A DNA stretch of 10,588 nucleotides from the NCBI GenBank assembly GCA_039808465.1, contig JBDHTA010000150.1, positions 1 through 10,588 of the forward strand, read 5' to 3'. Below are positions 1 through 7,308 of the stretch, piece by piece. The first letter of the stretch is position 1; every line of letters starts with the position of its first letter. The translations under genes were made by a program, and so were the position numbers. The notes beneath the pieces were generated by a model. The model saw nothing but the letters and a program-made list of their open reading frames with translations, did not search any database and was not told where the DNA came from. The stretch is from Metarhizobium sp039808465 (lineage in GTDB: Bacteria; Pseudomonadota; Alphaproteobacteria; Rhizobiales; Rhizobiaceae).

Positions 1-498
1 GCCCGCCACCGAAAAGGCGAGCGGAAAATTGGAGGCGCCGAACACCGCGACCGGCCCGACCGGGCGCTGCATCAGCCGGATTTCCGGGCGCGGCAGCGGC
101 TTGCGGTCGGGCAGCGCCGGGTCGTGGCGGCGGTCGAGGAAATCGCCTTTCAGCACATGATTGGCGAACAGGCGAAGCTGCGCCGTGGTGCGGGCGCGCT
201 CGCTCTCCAGCCGTTCGGCGGGCAGGCCGGTTTCGGCAACGGCGATGGCGGTGAGATCGGCGGCGCGATCCTCGATCTCCGCCGAAATCGCCATCAGCAG
301 CCCGGCGCGCATTTCGCGGGGCATGTAGCCGTAGATCCAGAACGCCTCTTCCGCCGCCTTCGCCGCCCGGTCTACATGCCCGGCCGTTCCGGCGCAAAAG
401 GCATGCGGCGTGCCCGTCGCGGGCGAAGAGAGGAACGCCGCCTCCCCGCCCACCCGCTCCCCGGCGATCAGGTGCCTGCCATGCGGTGTGAAAACCAT
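1..498 (-). CDS. 2-oxoglutarate (alpha-ketoglutaric) semialdehyde dehydrogenase, N-terminal part
   Basis: This is the first 166 residues of an aldehyde dehydrogenase; the rest lies beyond the left edge. The ATG at 498 follows an AAGGA Shine-Dalgarno about 7 nt upstream. The start (MVFTPHGRHLIAGERV) and the block PVGPVAVFGASNFPLAF near residues 147-162 are typical of the KGSADH branch of the ALDH superfamily; Asn157 fits the oxyanion-hole asparagine. The catalytic Cys and Glu are outside the window. Family role: NAD(P)+-dependent oxidation of 2-oxoglutarate semialdehyde to 2-oxoglutarate in the cytoplasm, the last step of non-phosphorylative arabinose/xylose/galactarate breakdown. Its place after an arabinonate-type dehydratase and gguC fits that role exactly. 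It is separated from the upstream gene by 123 nt holding a strongly structured repeat, so its expression may be partly uncoupled. A different ALDH substrate cannot be excluded from the N-terminus alone. Confidence 0.85.
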   Translation of the reverse strand, partial: MVFTPHGRHLIAGERVGGEAAFLSSPATGTPHAFCAGTAGHVDRAAKAAEEAFWIYGYMPREMRAGLLMAISAEIEDRAADLTAIAVAETGLPAERLESERARTTAQLRLFANHVLKGDFLDRRHDPALPDRKPLPRPEIRLMQRPVGPVAVFGASNFPLAFSVAG

Positions 499-521
499 AC
501 CGTCATCCTTGCCTGAAAGCT

Positions 522-560
522 TAGAGTCTGTCAGGTTCATACTGAACCTGACAGACTCTA
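522..560. repeat. perfect 18-bp inverted repeat with 3-nt loop
   Basis: TAGAGTCTGTCAGGTTCA (522-539) and TGAACCTGACAGACTCTA (543-560) are exact reverse complements around TAC. In the minus-strand operon transcript this would be a very stable hairpin, ending 23 nt before the aldehyde dehydrogenase start codon. It is followed there by AGCTTTC, not a U-run, so it is not a classic intrinsic terminator for the operon; the T-rich tract lies on the other side and would suit plus-strand transcription. Likely effects are attenuation, 3'-end protection or RNase processing. Confidence 0.75.
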
Positions 561-575
561 GTTTCTTTTGTTTTC

Positions 576-620
576 GTTTGTCTTTTCGGGAAAACCGGTT
601 CCCACTTTTCCCTGACAAAC
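576..620. repeat. nested imperfect inverted repeat between the two operon genes
   Basis: GTTTGTC (576-582) pairs with GACAAAC (614-620), and inside it GGGAAAA (588-594) pairs with TTTTCCC (606-612), leaving an 11-nt loop that contains the palindrome AACCGGTT (593-600). An asymmetric internal loop (583-587 against 613) separates the stems. In the minus-strand transcript the hairpin begins within 4 nt of the dehydratase stop codon. It is part of the 103-bp element. Confidence 0.6.
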
Positions 621-621
621 T

Positions 622-2367
622 CTAATGGCTGTCCTTGCCCACGGGCGCGCCACGGCAGCCCTTGAGGAAATCGAAGTCGGCGCCGGTATCGGCACCCTCG
701 ACATGGGTGTGGAACAGCCAGGCATAGCCGCTCTGCGGCGGCGCGGCGGCCGGTTGCCAGGCGGCGAGGCGCGCCTGCAATTCTTCGTCCGGAATATCCA
801 GATGCAGCCTGCGGGCGGGCACGTCGATCTCGATCATGTCACCGTCGCGCACCACGGCGAGCGGGCCGCCGACGGCGGCTTCCGGGGCGGTGTGCAGAAC
901 CACGGTGCCATAGGCCGTGCCGGACATGCGGGCATCGGAAATGCGCACCATGTCGGTGATGCCCTTGCGCAGCACCTTGGGCGGCAGGCCCATATTGCCG
1001 ACCTCGGCCATGCCGGGATAGCCCTTCGGCCCGCAATTCTTCATCACCATGATGCAGTTTTCGTCGATATCCAGCGCCTCGTCGTTGATCTTGGCCTTGT
1101 AGTCGTCGATATCCTCGAACACCACGGCGCGGCCGCGATGGGTAAGCAGATGCGGCGAGGCGGCGGATGGCTTCAGCACCGCGCCCTTGGGCGCCAGATT
1201 GCCCTTCAGCACCACGATGCCGCCGGATGCGGCCAGCGCCTGTTCGGCGGGCAGGATGACATCGTCATTGTAATTGACGACATCCTTCACCTCGTCCCAG
1301 ATGCCGAGGCCGGAAACGGTCAACGCGTCCCTGTGCAGAATCCCGGCTTCGCCGAGCCGCTTCAGCACCACCGGCAGGCCGCCCGCATAGAAGAACTCTT
1401 CCATGAGATATTTGCCCGACGGCATCAGGTTGACGATGGTCGGCACGTCGCGACCGCAGCGGTCCCAGTCGTCCAGCGTCAGGTCGATGCCGCAGCGCCC
1501 GGCAATCGCCAGAAGATGCACGACGGCATTGGTGGAGCCGCCGATCGCCGCATTGGTGCGGATGGCGTTTTCGAAAGCCTGCTTGGTCATGATGTCGGAG
1601 GGCTTCAGGTCGTCCTTGACCATCTGCACGATGCGGCGGCCCGTCAGTTGCGCCATGACGCGGCGGCGCGAATCCACGGCGGGAATGGCGGCGTTGCCCG
1701 ACAGCGCCATGCCCAGCGCCTCGGCCATCGAGGCCATGGTGGAGGCGGTGCCCATGGTGTTGCAGGTGCCGGTGGACCGGCTCATCGACGCTTCCGCTTC
1801 GAGGAAATCGGCCTGCGTCATCTCGCCCGCCTTCACGGCTTCGGAGAATTTCCACAGATGCGTGCCGGAGCCGACGCGCTCGCCCCGGAAATAGCCGTTC
1901 AGCATCGGCCCGCCGGTGACGACGATGGAGGGCAGGTCGCAGGAGGCGGCGGCCATCAGCAGCGACGGCGTGGTCTTGTCGCAGCCGACCAGGAGCACGC
2001 AGCCATCCATCGGCTGACCGCGAATGGCTTCCTCCACCGAAAGCGCCGCGAGATTGCGGAACATCATCGCCGTCGGGCGGAAGGTGTTTTCGGAAGCCGA
2101 GAACACCGGCACTTCCAGCGGAAAGCCGCCCGCCTCCCACACGCCCGCCTTCACCTTTTCGGCGAGTTCGCGCAGATGGCCGTTGCAGGGGGTCAGATCC
2201 GACCAGGTGTTGAGGATGCCGATCACGGGGCGTCCGTCGAACAGGTCATGCGGATAGCCCTGGTTCTTCATCCAGCCGCGATGATAGATGGCATCGCGGC
2301 CGGTGCCGCCATACCATTCCTGCGAGCGCAGCTTGCGGGGCCATGGCTTGGGGGTGAAACGGCTCAT
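622..2367 (-). CDS. IlvD/Edd-family sugar-acid dehydratase, probably L-arabinonate dehydratase
   Basis: The 581-residue protein is full length for the [2Fe-2S] sugar-acid dehydratases. Cluster ligands are visible as Cys61 (LTPCNGH), Cys129 (VGCDK) and Cys202 (TGTCNTMG); Lys131 and Ser482 (DARMSGTAYG) match the Mg-binding lysine and catalytic serine. These lie two residues later than the Cys59/127/200 and Ser480 I recall for the Rhizobium leguminosarum L-arabinonate dehydratase, and the C-terminus GKDSH also agrees. The family reaction is dehydration of an aldonate (L-arabinonate, also D-fuconate or D-galactonate) to the 2-keto-3-deoxy acid in the cytoplasm. ATG at 2367 is backed by a strong AAGGAGG. 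Neighbours gguC (next dehydration) and KGSADH (next oxidation) support pentonate over dihydroxyacid (IlvD) or 6-phosphogluconate (Edd) activity. Some rhizobial literature uses araC for this enzyme, so no symbol is given. D-xylonate is a possible alternative substrate. Confidence 0.9.
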   Translation of the reverse strand: MSRFTPKPWPRKLRSQEWYGGTGRDAIYHRGWMKNQGYPHDLFDGRPVIGILNTWSDLTPCNGHLRELAEKVKAGVWEAGGFPLEVPVFSASENTFRPTAMMFRNLAALSVEEAIRGQPMDGCVLLVGCDKTTPSLLMAAASCDLPSIVVTGGPMLNGYFRGERVGSGTHLWKFSEAVKAGEMTQADFLEAEASMSRSTGTCNTMGTASTMASMAEALGMALSGNAAIPAVDSRRRVMAQLTGRRIVQMVKDDLKPSDIMTKQAFENAIRTNAAIGGSTNAVVHLLAIAGRCGIDLTLDDWDRCGRDVPTIVNLMPSGKYLMEEFFYAGGLPVVLKRLGEAGILHRDALTVSGLGIWDEVKDVVNYNDDVILPAEQALAASGGIVVLKGNLAPKGAVLKPSAASPHLLTHRGRAVVFEDIDDYKAKINDEALDIDENCIMVMKNCGPKGYPGMAEVGNMGLPPKVLRKGITDMVRISDARMSGTAYGTVVLHTAPEAAVGGPLAVVRDGDMIEIDVPARRLHLDIPDEELQARLAAWQPAAAPPQSGYAWLFHTHVEGADTGADFDFLKGCRGAPVGKDSH

Positions 2368-2398
2368 GTTCGGCCTCCTTGAATGGGTTTTTGCCGCG

Positions 2399-3370
2399 TT
2401 ACAGCGTTCTGACGGTCACGGCCTGGCTTGCGGAGCCGGGCGCGACCGCCAGCGGATTGGCAAGCGGCAGGCCGAAATCCGGCGCGGAAATTTCGAAGAC
2501 GTCGCCCGCCTCAGGCTTGATGCCATCGGCAACCGACAGGGTCGCCGTGCCGAACATATGCACATGCACATCGCCCGGCTGGCGGAACAGATCGTATTTG
2601 AAATGGTGGTGTTCGAGATTGGCGATGGTGTGCGACATGTTCGCCTCGCCCGACAGGAACGGCTTTTCCCAGATCACCGCGCCCGCGCGGCGGATGCGGC
2701 TCATGCCCCTGATATCGGCGGGCAGCGAACCCACCAGCAGTTCCGGCCCGAAGGCGGCGGGGCGCAGCTTCGAATGGGCGAGGAACAGATAGTTGATGCG
2801 CTCGGTGACGTGATCGGAAAACTCGTTCGACAGCGAGAACCCGGCGCGGAACGGCGTGCCATCGGGGCCGATGACGTAGAAACCGGCGATTTCCGGCTCC
2901 TCGCCGCCATCCAGCGCGAAATTCGGGGAGACCAGCGGATCGCCGGGGGCGGCGGCCTGAACGCCGGTGCCCTTGTAGAACCATTCCGGCTGCACGCCCA
3001 CTTCGCCAGCGGCGGGCCTGCCGCCCTCCAGCCCCATGCGGAACATCTTCATGCTGTCGGACAGCCCTTCGGCGGGCGCATGCATGGCGTTGCGGGTGGA
3101 AGCCGAACCGGTATGGGTCAGGCCCGTGCCGGTGAGGAACATGCGCGCCGGTTCGGGATGGCGCAGCGGCACGTCGAGCACGCCGTTTGCCGCGAGTTCC
3201 GCCACATCCACCGCCTCGCCGCCCGCGGGGATCACATCGGCAAGGCCGCAGCCCTTGGCGATGGCCTCTTCGGCGAGTTTCAGGATGGTTGCGCCGGAAA
3301 TCAGGCGCGCCTTCTCCTGCGCGCCGCCGCGAACCGCGACGCCGCCATTTCTGATCTGACTGAGCAACAT
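2399..3370 (-). CDS. gguC: GguC/AraD1, FAH-fold 2-keto-3-deoxy-sugar-acid dehydratase
   Basis: A 323-residue cytoplasmic protein of the fumarylacetoacetate hydrolase superfamily. The C-terminal half carries the expected metal-site region: acidic cluster GGEEPEIAGFY (residues 155-165), FSLSNEFSDH (178-187), then GDVHVHMFGTATLSVADG near 266-283. In Agrobacterium gguC was later renamed araD1 because it resembles L-2-keto-3-deoxyarabonate dehydratase; that reaction yields 2-oxoglutarate semialdehyde. The ATG at 3370 lies 4 nt after the gguB stop, and the Shine-Dalgarno (GGGATAAGG) is inside the end of gguB, so translation is coupled. The following dehydratase begins 31 nt downstream of the stop. 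The family also contains hydrolases and decarboxylases, so the dehydratase call rests on synteny and overall resemblance. Confidence 0.88.
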   Translation of the reverse strand: MLLSQIRNGGVAVRGGAQEKARLISGATILKLAEEAIAKGCGLADVIPAGGEAVDVAELAANGVLDVPLRHPEPARMFLTGTGLTHTGSASTRNAMHAPAEGLSDSMKMFRMGLEGGRPAAGEVGVQPEWFYKGTGVQAAAPGDPLVSPNFALDGGEEPEIAGFYVIGPDGTPFRAGFSLSNEFSDHVTERINYLFLAHSKLRPAAFGPELLVGSLPADIRGMSRIRRAGAVIWEKPFLSGEANMSHTIANLEHHHFKYDLFRQPGDVHVHMFGTATLSVADGIKPEAGDVFEISAPDFGLPLANPLAVAPGSASQAVTVRTL

Positions 3371-3374
3371 GACC

Positions 3375-4562
3375 TTATCCCTGCTTGTTCTTGTTGTAGA
3401 CGTCGAAGATGACGGCGATCAGCAGCACGAGGCCCTTGATGACCTGCTGGTAATCGATGCCGATGCCCATGATCGACATGCCGTTGTTCATCACGCCCAT
3501 GATCAGCGCGCCGACGACGACGCCGACCACCTTGCCGGAGCCGCCCGACATCGAGGCGCCGCCGATGAACACCGCCGCGATCACGTCCAGCTCGAAGCCG
3601 ACACCGGCCTTGGGCGTGGCGGAGTTGAGGCGGGCGGTGACGATCATCCCCGCCAGCGACGCCAGCACGCCCATGTTGACGAAGGTGAAGAAGACGAGCC
3701 AGTCGGTCTTGATGCCGGAGAGCTTCGCCGCCTTCTCGTTGCCGCCGACGGCATAGATGCGCCGCCCGGTGGTGGTCTGGTTGGTGAAGAAGGCATAGGC
3801 GACGATCAGCACCGACATGACGATCAGCACGTTCGGCAGGCCCCGGAAGCTCGCGAGCTTCCAGCCGACGAACAGCAGGGCCGCGCCAACCAGACAGTGC
3901 TTGGCCCAGAACATCGCGGAGGAGCCGGGATCCATGCCGAAGGAAATATCCTGATTGCGGCTTTTCACACTGCGCCAGACGATGACGAGAATGGCGACGG
4001 CGACGACGAACACCGCCGTCATGTTCGGACGCCCGACGCCGAAGAGATCGGGCACGAAGCCGGTGGAGAGCGCCTGGAATTCCCGCGGGAACGGGCCGAT
4101 GTTCTGCCCGGCCAGCAGCCACAGCGTCAGCCCGCGAAACACCAGCATGCCCGCCAGCGTGACGATGAAGGAGGGGATGCGCCAGAAGGCGATCCAGTAG
4201 CCCTGCGCCGCCCCGATCACCGCGCCCGCGATCAGCACCGAGGGGATGACGGCGTAGACCGGCCATCCGGCCTTCACCGTCAGCGTCGCGGCGATGGCGC
4301 CGGTAAAGGCGGCGACCGAGCCGACCGACAGGTCGATGTGCCCGGCGACGATGACCAGCAGCATGCCCAGCGCCATGATGATGACGTAGGAGTTTTGCAG
4401 GAACAGGTTGGTGATGTTCTGCGCCGACAGGAAATCGACGTTCTGGGTGGCGCGCACCACGACGAGGAAGAAGAAGACGATGGCGAGCAGCGCCAGCATC
4501 ATTCCGTTTTCCCGCAGATTGCCGCCGAGCTGGGCGCGGATGGTATCCCTGGCGCTTGTCAC
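3375..4562 (-). CDS. gguB: sugar ABC transporter permease GguB (MmsB)
   Basis: A 395-residue, highly hydrophobic inner-membrane protein of the ribose/xylose-type permease family (BPD_transp_2), with roughly ten membrane segments starting about residue 21. The family hallmark IVAGHIDLSVGS is at residues 71-82, and the C-terminal GGASMSGGSGKVVG loop near 330-345 corresponds to the ATPase-coupling region. It forms the channel for sugar delivered by ChvE, presumably as a homodimer. The start is GTG at 4562, overlapping the gguA stop in a GTGA quartet, so it depends on translational coupling. The length is typical of XylH/GguB-like permeases, which are longer than RbsC. Confidence 0.93.
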   Translation of the reverse strand: MTSARDTIRAQLGGNLRENGMMLALLAIVFFFLVVVRATQNVDFLSAQNITNLFLQNSYVIIMALGMLLVIVAGHIDLSVGSVAAFTGAIAATLTVKAGWPVYAVIPSVLIAGAVIGAAQGYWIAFWRIPSFIVTLAGMLVFRGLTLWLLAGQNIGPFPREFQALSTGFVPDLFGVGRPNMTAVFVVAVAILVIVWRSVKSRNQDISFGMDPGSSAMFWAKHCLVGAALLFVGWKLASFRGLPNVLIVMSVLIVAYAFFTNQTTTGRRIYAVGGNEKAAKLSGIKTDWLVFFTFVNMGVLASLAGMIVTARLNSATPKAGVGFELDVIAAVFIGGASMSGGSGKVVGVVVGALIMGVMNNGMSIMGIGIDYQQVIKGLVLLIAVIFDVYNKNKQG

Positions 4563-6097
4563 GCTGTTTTCTCCCCCTGTTTCTGTCCGTCACGGATGAT
4601 GAGGCCCATGATGGCCTCCTGGCTCGCCTCTTCGCGGGCGAGTTCACCGGCGATGCGGCCCTCGTTCATGACGTAGATGCGGTCGCACATGCCGAGCAGT
4701 TCCGGCATTTCCGACGAGATCATCACGATGCCGCGCCCCTGGGCGGCAAGATCGTTCATGATGGCGTAGATTTCATATTTGGCGCCGACATCGATGCCGC
4801 GCGTCGGCTCGTCGAGGATCAGCACCTGCGGATCGGTGAACAGCCATTTCGACAGCACCACCTTCTGCTGGTTGCCGCCCGAGAGGTTGACGACCTTCTG
4901 GTGAACGCCGGGCGTGCGGATTTTCAGCGCCTTGCGGTAGCCTTCGGCGACACTGTGCTCGCGGCCCTTGCCGAGCACCCAGCCGGTGGCGACGCCGGAG
5001 AGATTGGCAAGCGAGATATTGGTCGAGATCGGCTCGTCGAGGATGAGGCCGAGAACCTTGCGGTCCTCCGTCACATAGGCGAGACCGGCATCGACGGCGC
5101 GGCTGACGCTGGAAAGATCGGCCTTTCTGCCGTCGATTTCCGCCTCGCCCGACTGGTAGATGCCGTAGGAGCGGCCGAACAGGCTCATGGCAAGCTCGGT
5201 GCGCCCCGAGCCCATCAGCCCGGCGATGCCGACGATCTCGCCGCGCCGCACATGGAAGGCGGCGTCGCGGATGACCTGGCGCGGCTGGTCGGGATGGCGC
5301 ACGTTCCAGCCCGTCACCCGCATCAGCACCTCGCCGATTTTAGGCTCGCGATGCGGATAGCGATGCTCCATGTCGCGCCCGACCATGTCGCGGATGATGC
5401 GCTCCTCGCTGACATCGGCGCGATCGATGGTGGAGACGGTGGAGCCGTCGCGGATCACCGTCACCCGGTCGGCGACGCGGCGGATCTCGTTCAGCTTGTG
5501 CGAGATGATGATCGAGGTGACGCCATGGGTCTTCAGTTCCAGAATGAGGTCGAGCAGCGCCTGGCTGTCGTTTTCCTGAAGGGCGGCGGTCGGCTCGTCG
5601 AGGATCAGCAGGCGCACGTCCTTGGCCAGCGCCTTGGCGATCTCGACAAGCTGCTGCTTGCCGACGCCGAGCTTTTCCACCGGCGTCGTCGGCGCTTCCT
5701 TCAGCCCGACCTTCTTCAGCACTTCCTCGGTGCGGCGGAAGGCGAGCGGCCAGTTGATGACGCCGCGTGTGGCCACCTCGTTGCCGAGAAAGATGTTTTC
5801 GGCGATGGAGAGCAGCGGCACCAGCGCCAGCTCCTGATGGATGATGATGATGCCTTCGGCCTCGCTGTCGCGGATGCCGCGAAAACCCATGGGGCGGCCG
5901 CCATAGAGAATTTCGCCCTCATAGGAGCCATGCGGATAGACGCCGGAGAGAACCTTCATCAGCGTCGATTTGCCCGCGCCGTTCTCGCCGCAGATGGCGT
6001 GGATTTCGCCCTGCTCGATGGTCAGATCCACACGGTCGAGCGCGCGCACGCCGGGGAAGGACTTGCCGATACCCCGCATTTCCAGAAGCGCAGTCAT
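4559..6097 (-). CDS. gguA: sugar ABC transporter ATP-binding protein GguA (MmsA), tandem ATPase domains
   Basis: A 512-residue fusion of two nucleotide-binding domains, the usual layout for ribose/xylose/galactose-type importers. Domain 1 has Walker A GENGAGKST (37-45), a degenerate signature LGVGKQQ (143-149) and Walker B LLILDEPT (163-170). Domain 2 has a degenerate P-loop GLMGSGRTE (293-301, Arg in place of Lys), a canonical LSGGNQQK signature (405-412) and Walker B LILDEPTRG (426-434). The pattern therefore leaves one fully canonical composite ATP site (Walker A of domain 1 with signature of domain 2). It sits on the cytoplasmic face with GguB. ATG at 6097 follows GGAGGGGG. A 57-nt gap with a hairpin separates it from chvE. 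Confidence 0.94.
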   Translation of the reverse strand: MTALLEMRGIGKSFPGVRALDRVDLTIEQGEIHAICGENGAGKSTLMKVLSGVYPHGSYEGEILYGGRPMGFRGIRDSEAEGIIIIHQELALVPLLSIAENIFLGNEVATRGVINWPLAFRRTEEVLKKVGLKEAPTTPVEKLGVGKQQLVEIAKALAKDVRLLILDEPTAALQENDSQALLDLILELKTHGVTSIIISHKLNEIRRVADRVTVIRDGSTVSTIDRADVSEERIIRDMVGRDMEHRYPHREPKIGEVLMRVTGWNVRHPDQPRQVIRDAAFHVRRGEIVGIAGLMGSGRTELAMSLFGRSYGIYQSGEAEIDGRKADLSSVSRAVDAGLAYVTEDRKVLGLILDEPISTNISLANLSGVATGWVLGKGREHSVAEGYRKALKIRTPGVHQKVVNLSGGNQQKVVLSKWLFTDPQVLILDEPTRGIDVGAKYEIYAIMNDLAAQGRGIVMISSEMPELLGMCDRIYVMNEGRIAGELAREEASQEAIMGLIIRDGQKQGEKTA

Positions 6098-6115
6098 GAA
6101 ACCCCCTCCGAAAGC

Positions 6116-6143
6116 GGAAGGGCAAGGCGGACCCTGCCCTTCC
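6116..6143 (-). promoter_or_regulatory. chvE-gguA intergenic stem-loop
   Basis: GGAAGGGCA (6116-6124) and TGCCCTTCC (6135-6143) form a 9-bp GC-rich stem, extendable by GG/CC after one mismatch. It starts 12 nt after the chvE stop codon and is followed by GCTTTCGG and the gguA Shine-Dalgarno, not by a U-run, so it is not a strong terminator. Such hairpins after binding-protein genes commonly block 3' exonucleases and leave more binding-protein mRNA than permease mRNA. That role is inferred here. Confidence 0.6.
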
Positions 6144-6154
6144 CGTTTTCATGA

Positions 6155-7219
6155 TTACTTCAACTGATCGGCGGTGTAATAGCCGGATTCGACCAGAACC
6201 TTCTCATAGTTGGACTTGTCGACCGGAACCGGCTCCAGCAGGTAGGAGGGCACGACCTTGCGGCCGTTGTCATAGGTCTTGGTGTCGTTGATCTCGGGCT
6301 CGCTGCCCTGCAACACGGCATCGACCATCTTGACGGTGACGCCAGCCAGAGCGCGGGTGTCCTTGAAGATCGTCGAATACTGCTCGTCGGCGATGATCGA
6401 CTTGACGGAGGGGATTTCCGCGTCCTGACCGGTCACGATCGGCATCTTCAGGTCGCCGGAGCCGTAGCCGACGCCCTTCAGCGACGACAGGATGCCGATG
6501 GACAGGCCGTCATAGGGCGAGAGAACGCCGTTGACCTGCTTGCTGGAATAGTTGGCGGAGAGGATGTTGTCCATGCGGGCCTGCGCCACGGCGCCATCCC
6601 AGCGCAGCGTGCCGACCTTGTCCATGCCGGTCTGGCCGGAGCCGATGACGATGTCGCCACTGTCGATCAGCGGCTGGAGAACCGACATCGCGCCGTTGTA
6701 GAAGAAGAAGGCGTTGTTGTCGTCCGGCGAGCCGCCGAACAGCTCGACGTTGAGCGGCTTCACATCCGGGAAGCGGCTCTTCATGCCGTCGACCAGCGAG
6801 GTGGCCTGCTGCACGCCGACCTTGAAGTTGTCGAAGGTGGCGTAATAGCTGACGGCATCGCTTTCGCGGATCAGGCGGTCATAGGCGATGACCTTGATGC
6901 CTGCGGCATCGGCGTTTTCCAGCGCGTTGGTCAGCGTCGTGCCGTCGATGGAGGCGATGACGAGAACCTTGACGCCCTTGGTGATCATGTTCTCGATCTG
7001 GGCGAGCTGGTTGGGAATATCGTCCTCGGCATATTGCAGGTCGGTGTCGTAACCGGCGGCCTGCAACTGCTTGACCATGTTGTTGCCGTCATCGATCCAG
7101 CGGGCCGACGACTTGGTCGGCATGGCGATGCCGACGAGACCCTTGCTTTCCGCCCAGGCCTGGGCCGCGAACAAACAGGCGCTCAGCGCGGCGGTGGCCG
7201 CGAGAAGTTTCAATTTCAT
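6155..7219 (-). CDS. chvE: ChvE, periplasmic sugar-binding protein
   Basis: A 354-residue precursor with a clear signal peptide: basic MKLK, hydrophobic core, and AWA before Glu24 as the likely cleavage site. The mature protein is a type-I periplasmic sugar-binding fold. It matches remembered Agrobacterium ChvE closely in KGLVGIAMPTKSSARWIDDG, ELFGGSPDDNNAFFF, SPYDGLSIGI, SGQ/TGQDAE blocks and the C-terminus ending in DQLK. It captures monosaccharides (family ligands: galactose, arabinose, glucose, xylose, fucose) and feeds GguAB. In plant-associated agrobacteria it also acts as a chemotaxis receptor and as VirA partner, which cannot be inferred here. The frame is open up to 7354, but ATG at 7219 is preferred because it has a GGGAGGA site and begins the signal peptide. 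Expression is likely activated by divergent GbpR. Confidence 0.95.
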   Translation of the reverse strand: MKLKLLAATAALSACLFAAQAWAESKGLVGIAMPTKSSARWIDDGNNMVKQLQAAGYDTDLQYAEDDIPNQLAQIENMITKGVKVLVIASIDGTTLTNALENADAAGIKVIAYDRLIRESDAVSYYATFDNFKVGVQQATSLVDGMKSRFPDVKPLNVELFGGSPDDNNAFFFYNGAMSVLQPLIDSGDIVIGSGQTGMDKVGTLRWDGAVAQARMDNILSANYSSKQVNGVLSPYDGLSIGILSSLKGVGYGSGDLKMPIVTGQDAEIPSVKSIIADEQYSTIFKDTRALAGVTVKMVDAVLQGSEPEINDTKTYDNGRKVVPSYLLEPVPVDKSNYEKVLVESGYYTADQLK

Positions 7220-7280
7220 CCTATCCTCCCTGAAGGGATCGCTTGGCAATCCCGGAATATCCGCCGAACGGATGCGCCAG

Positions 7281-7308
7281 AGATAAAACGCCTCGACATA
7301 ACAGGCAA
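7281..7308 (-). promoter_or_regulatory. candidate chvE operon promoter
   Basis: Read on the minus strand, TTGCCT (7308-7303) and TTATCT (7286-7281) are separated by 16 nt, giving a start near 7275 and a leader of about 55 nt before the chvE ATG. The -10 is a poor match to TATAAT, which fits an activator-dependent promoter. Called by eye only. Confidence 0.45.

Larger units (their letters stand above)
522..624. repeat. 103-bp palindromic intergenic element (Bru-RS/RIME-like), three related arms
   Basis: The element is bounded by inverted ends TAGAGTCTGTCAGG (522-535, plus) and TAGAGTTTGTCAGG (624-611, minus), differing at one base, with TA at both tips. A third copy of the arm (547-560) makes a perfect hairpin with the first. 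It is AT-richer than its surroundings, with a T-rich linker at 561-587 and the block AAAACCGGTTCCCACTTTTC at 591-610. I recognise this block from dispersed intergenic repeats of Rhizobiales. The length equals what I recall for Brucella Bru-RS elements (about 103-105 bp). Assignment to Bru-RS, RIME or another MITE-like family is from memory and needs alignment. Confidence 0.65.

Noticed and set aside
522..560. Interpretation of the perfect hairpin as the operon's intrinsic terminator
   Set aside because: The T-rich tract lies on the wrong side for minus-strand transcription, and the next gene in the same orientation begins 24 nt beyond it with its own ribosome binding site.
622..2367. Calling the dehydratase IlvD (branched-chain amino acid synthesis) or Edd
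   Set aside because: Operon context and close similarity to rhizobial L-arabinonate dehydratase, including the residue numbering of cluster ligands, favour sugar-acid catabolism.
625..2382. Long plus-strand open frame opposite the dehydratase
   Set aside because: Its product is rich in His, Arg, Gly and Ala with no domain pattern; it is the mirror of a GC-biased gene whose minus-strand frame shows clear catalytic motifs.
3369..6154. Long plus-strand open frames opposite gguB and gguA
   Set aside because: Low-complexity Asp/His/Arg-rich translations with no recognisable motif; the opposite strand carries textbook ABC transporter genes.
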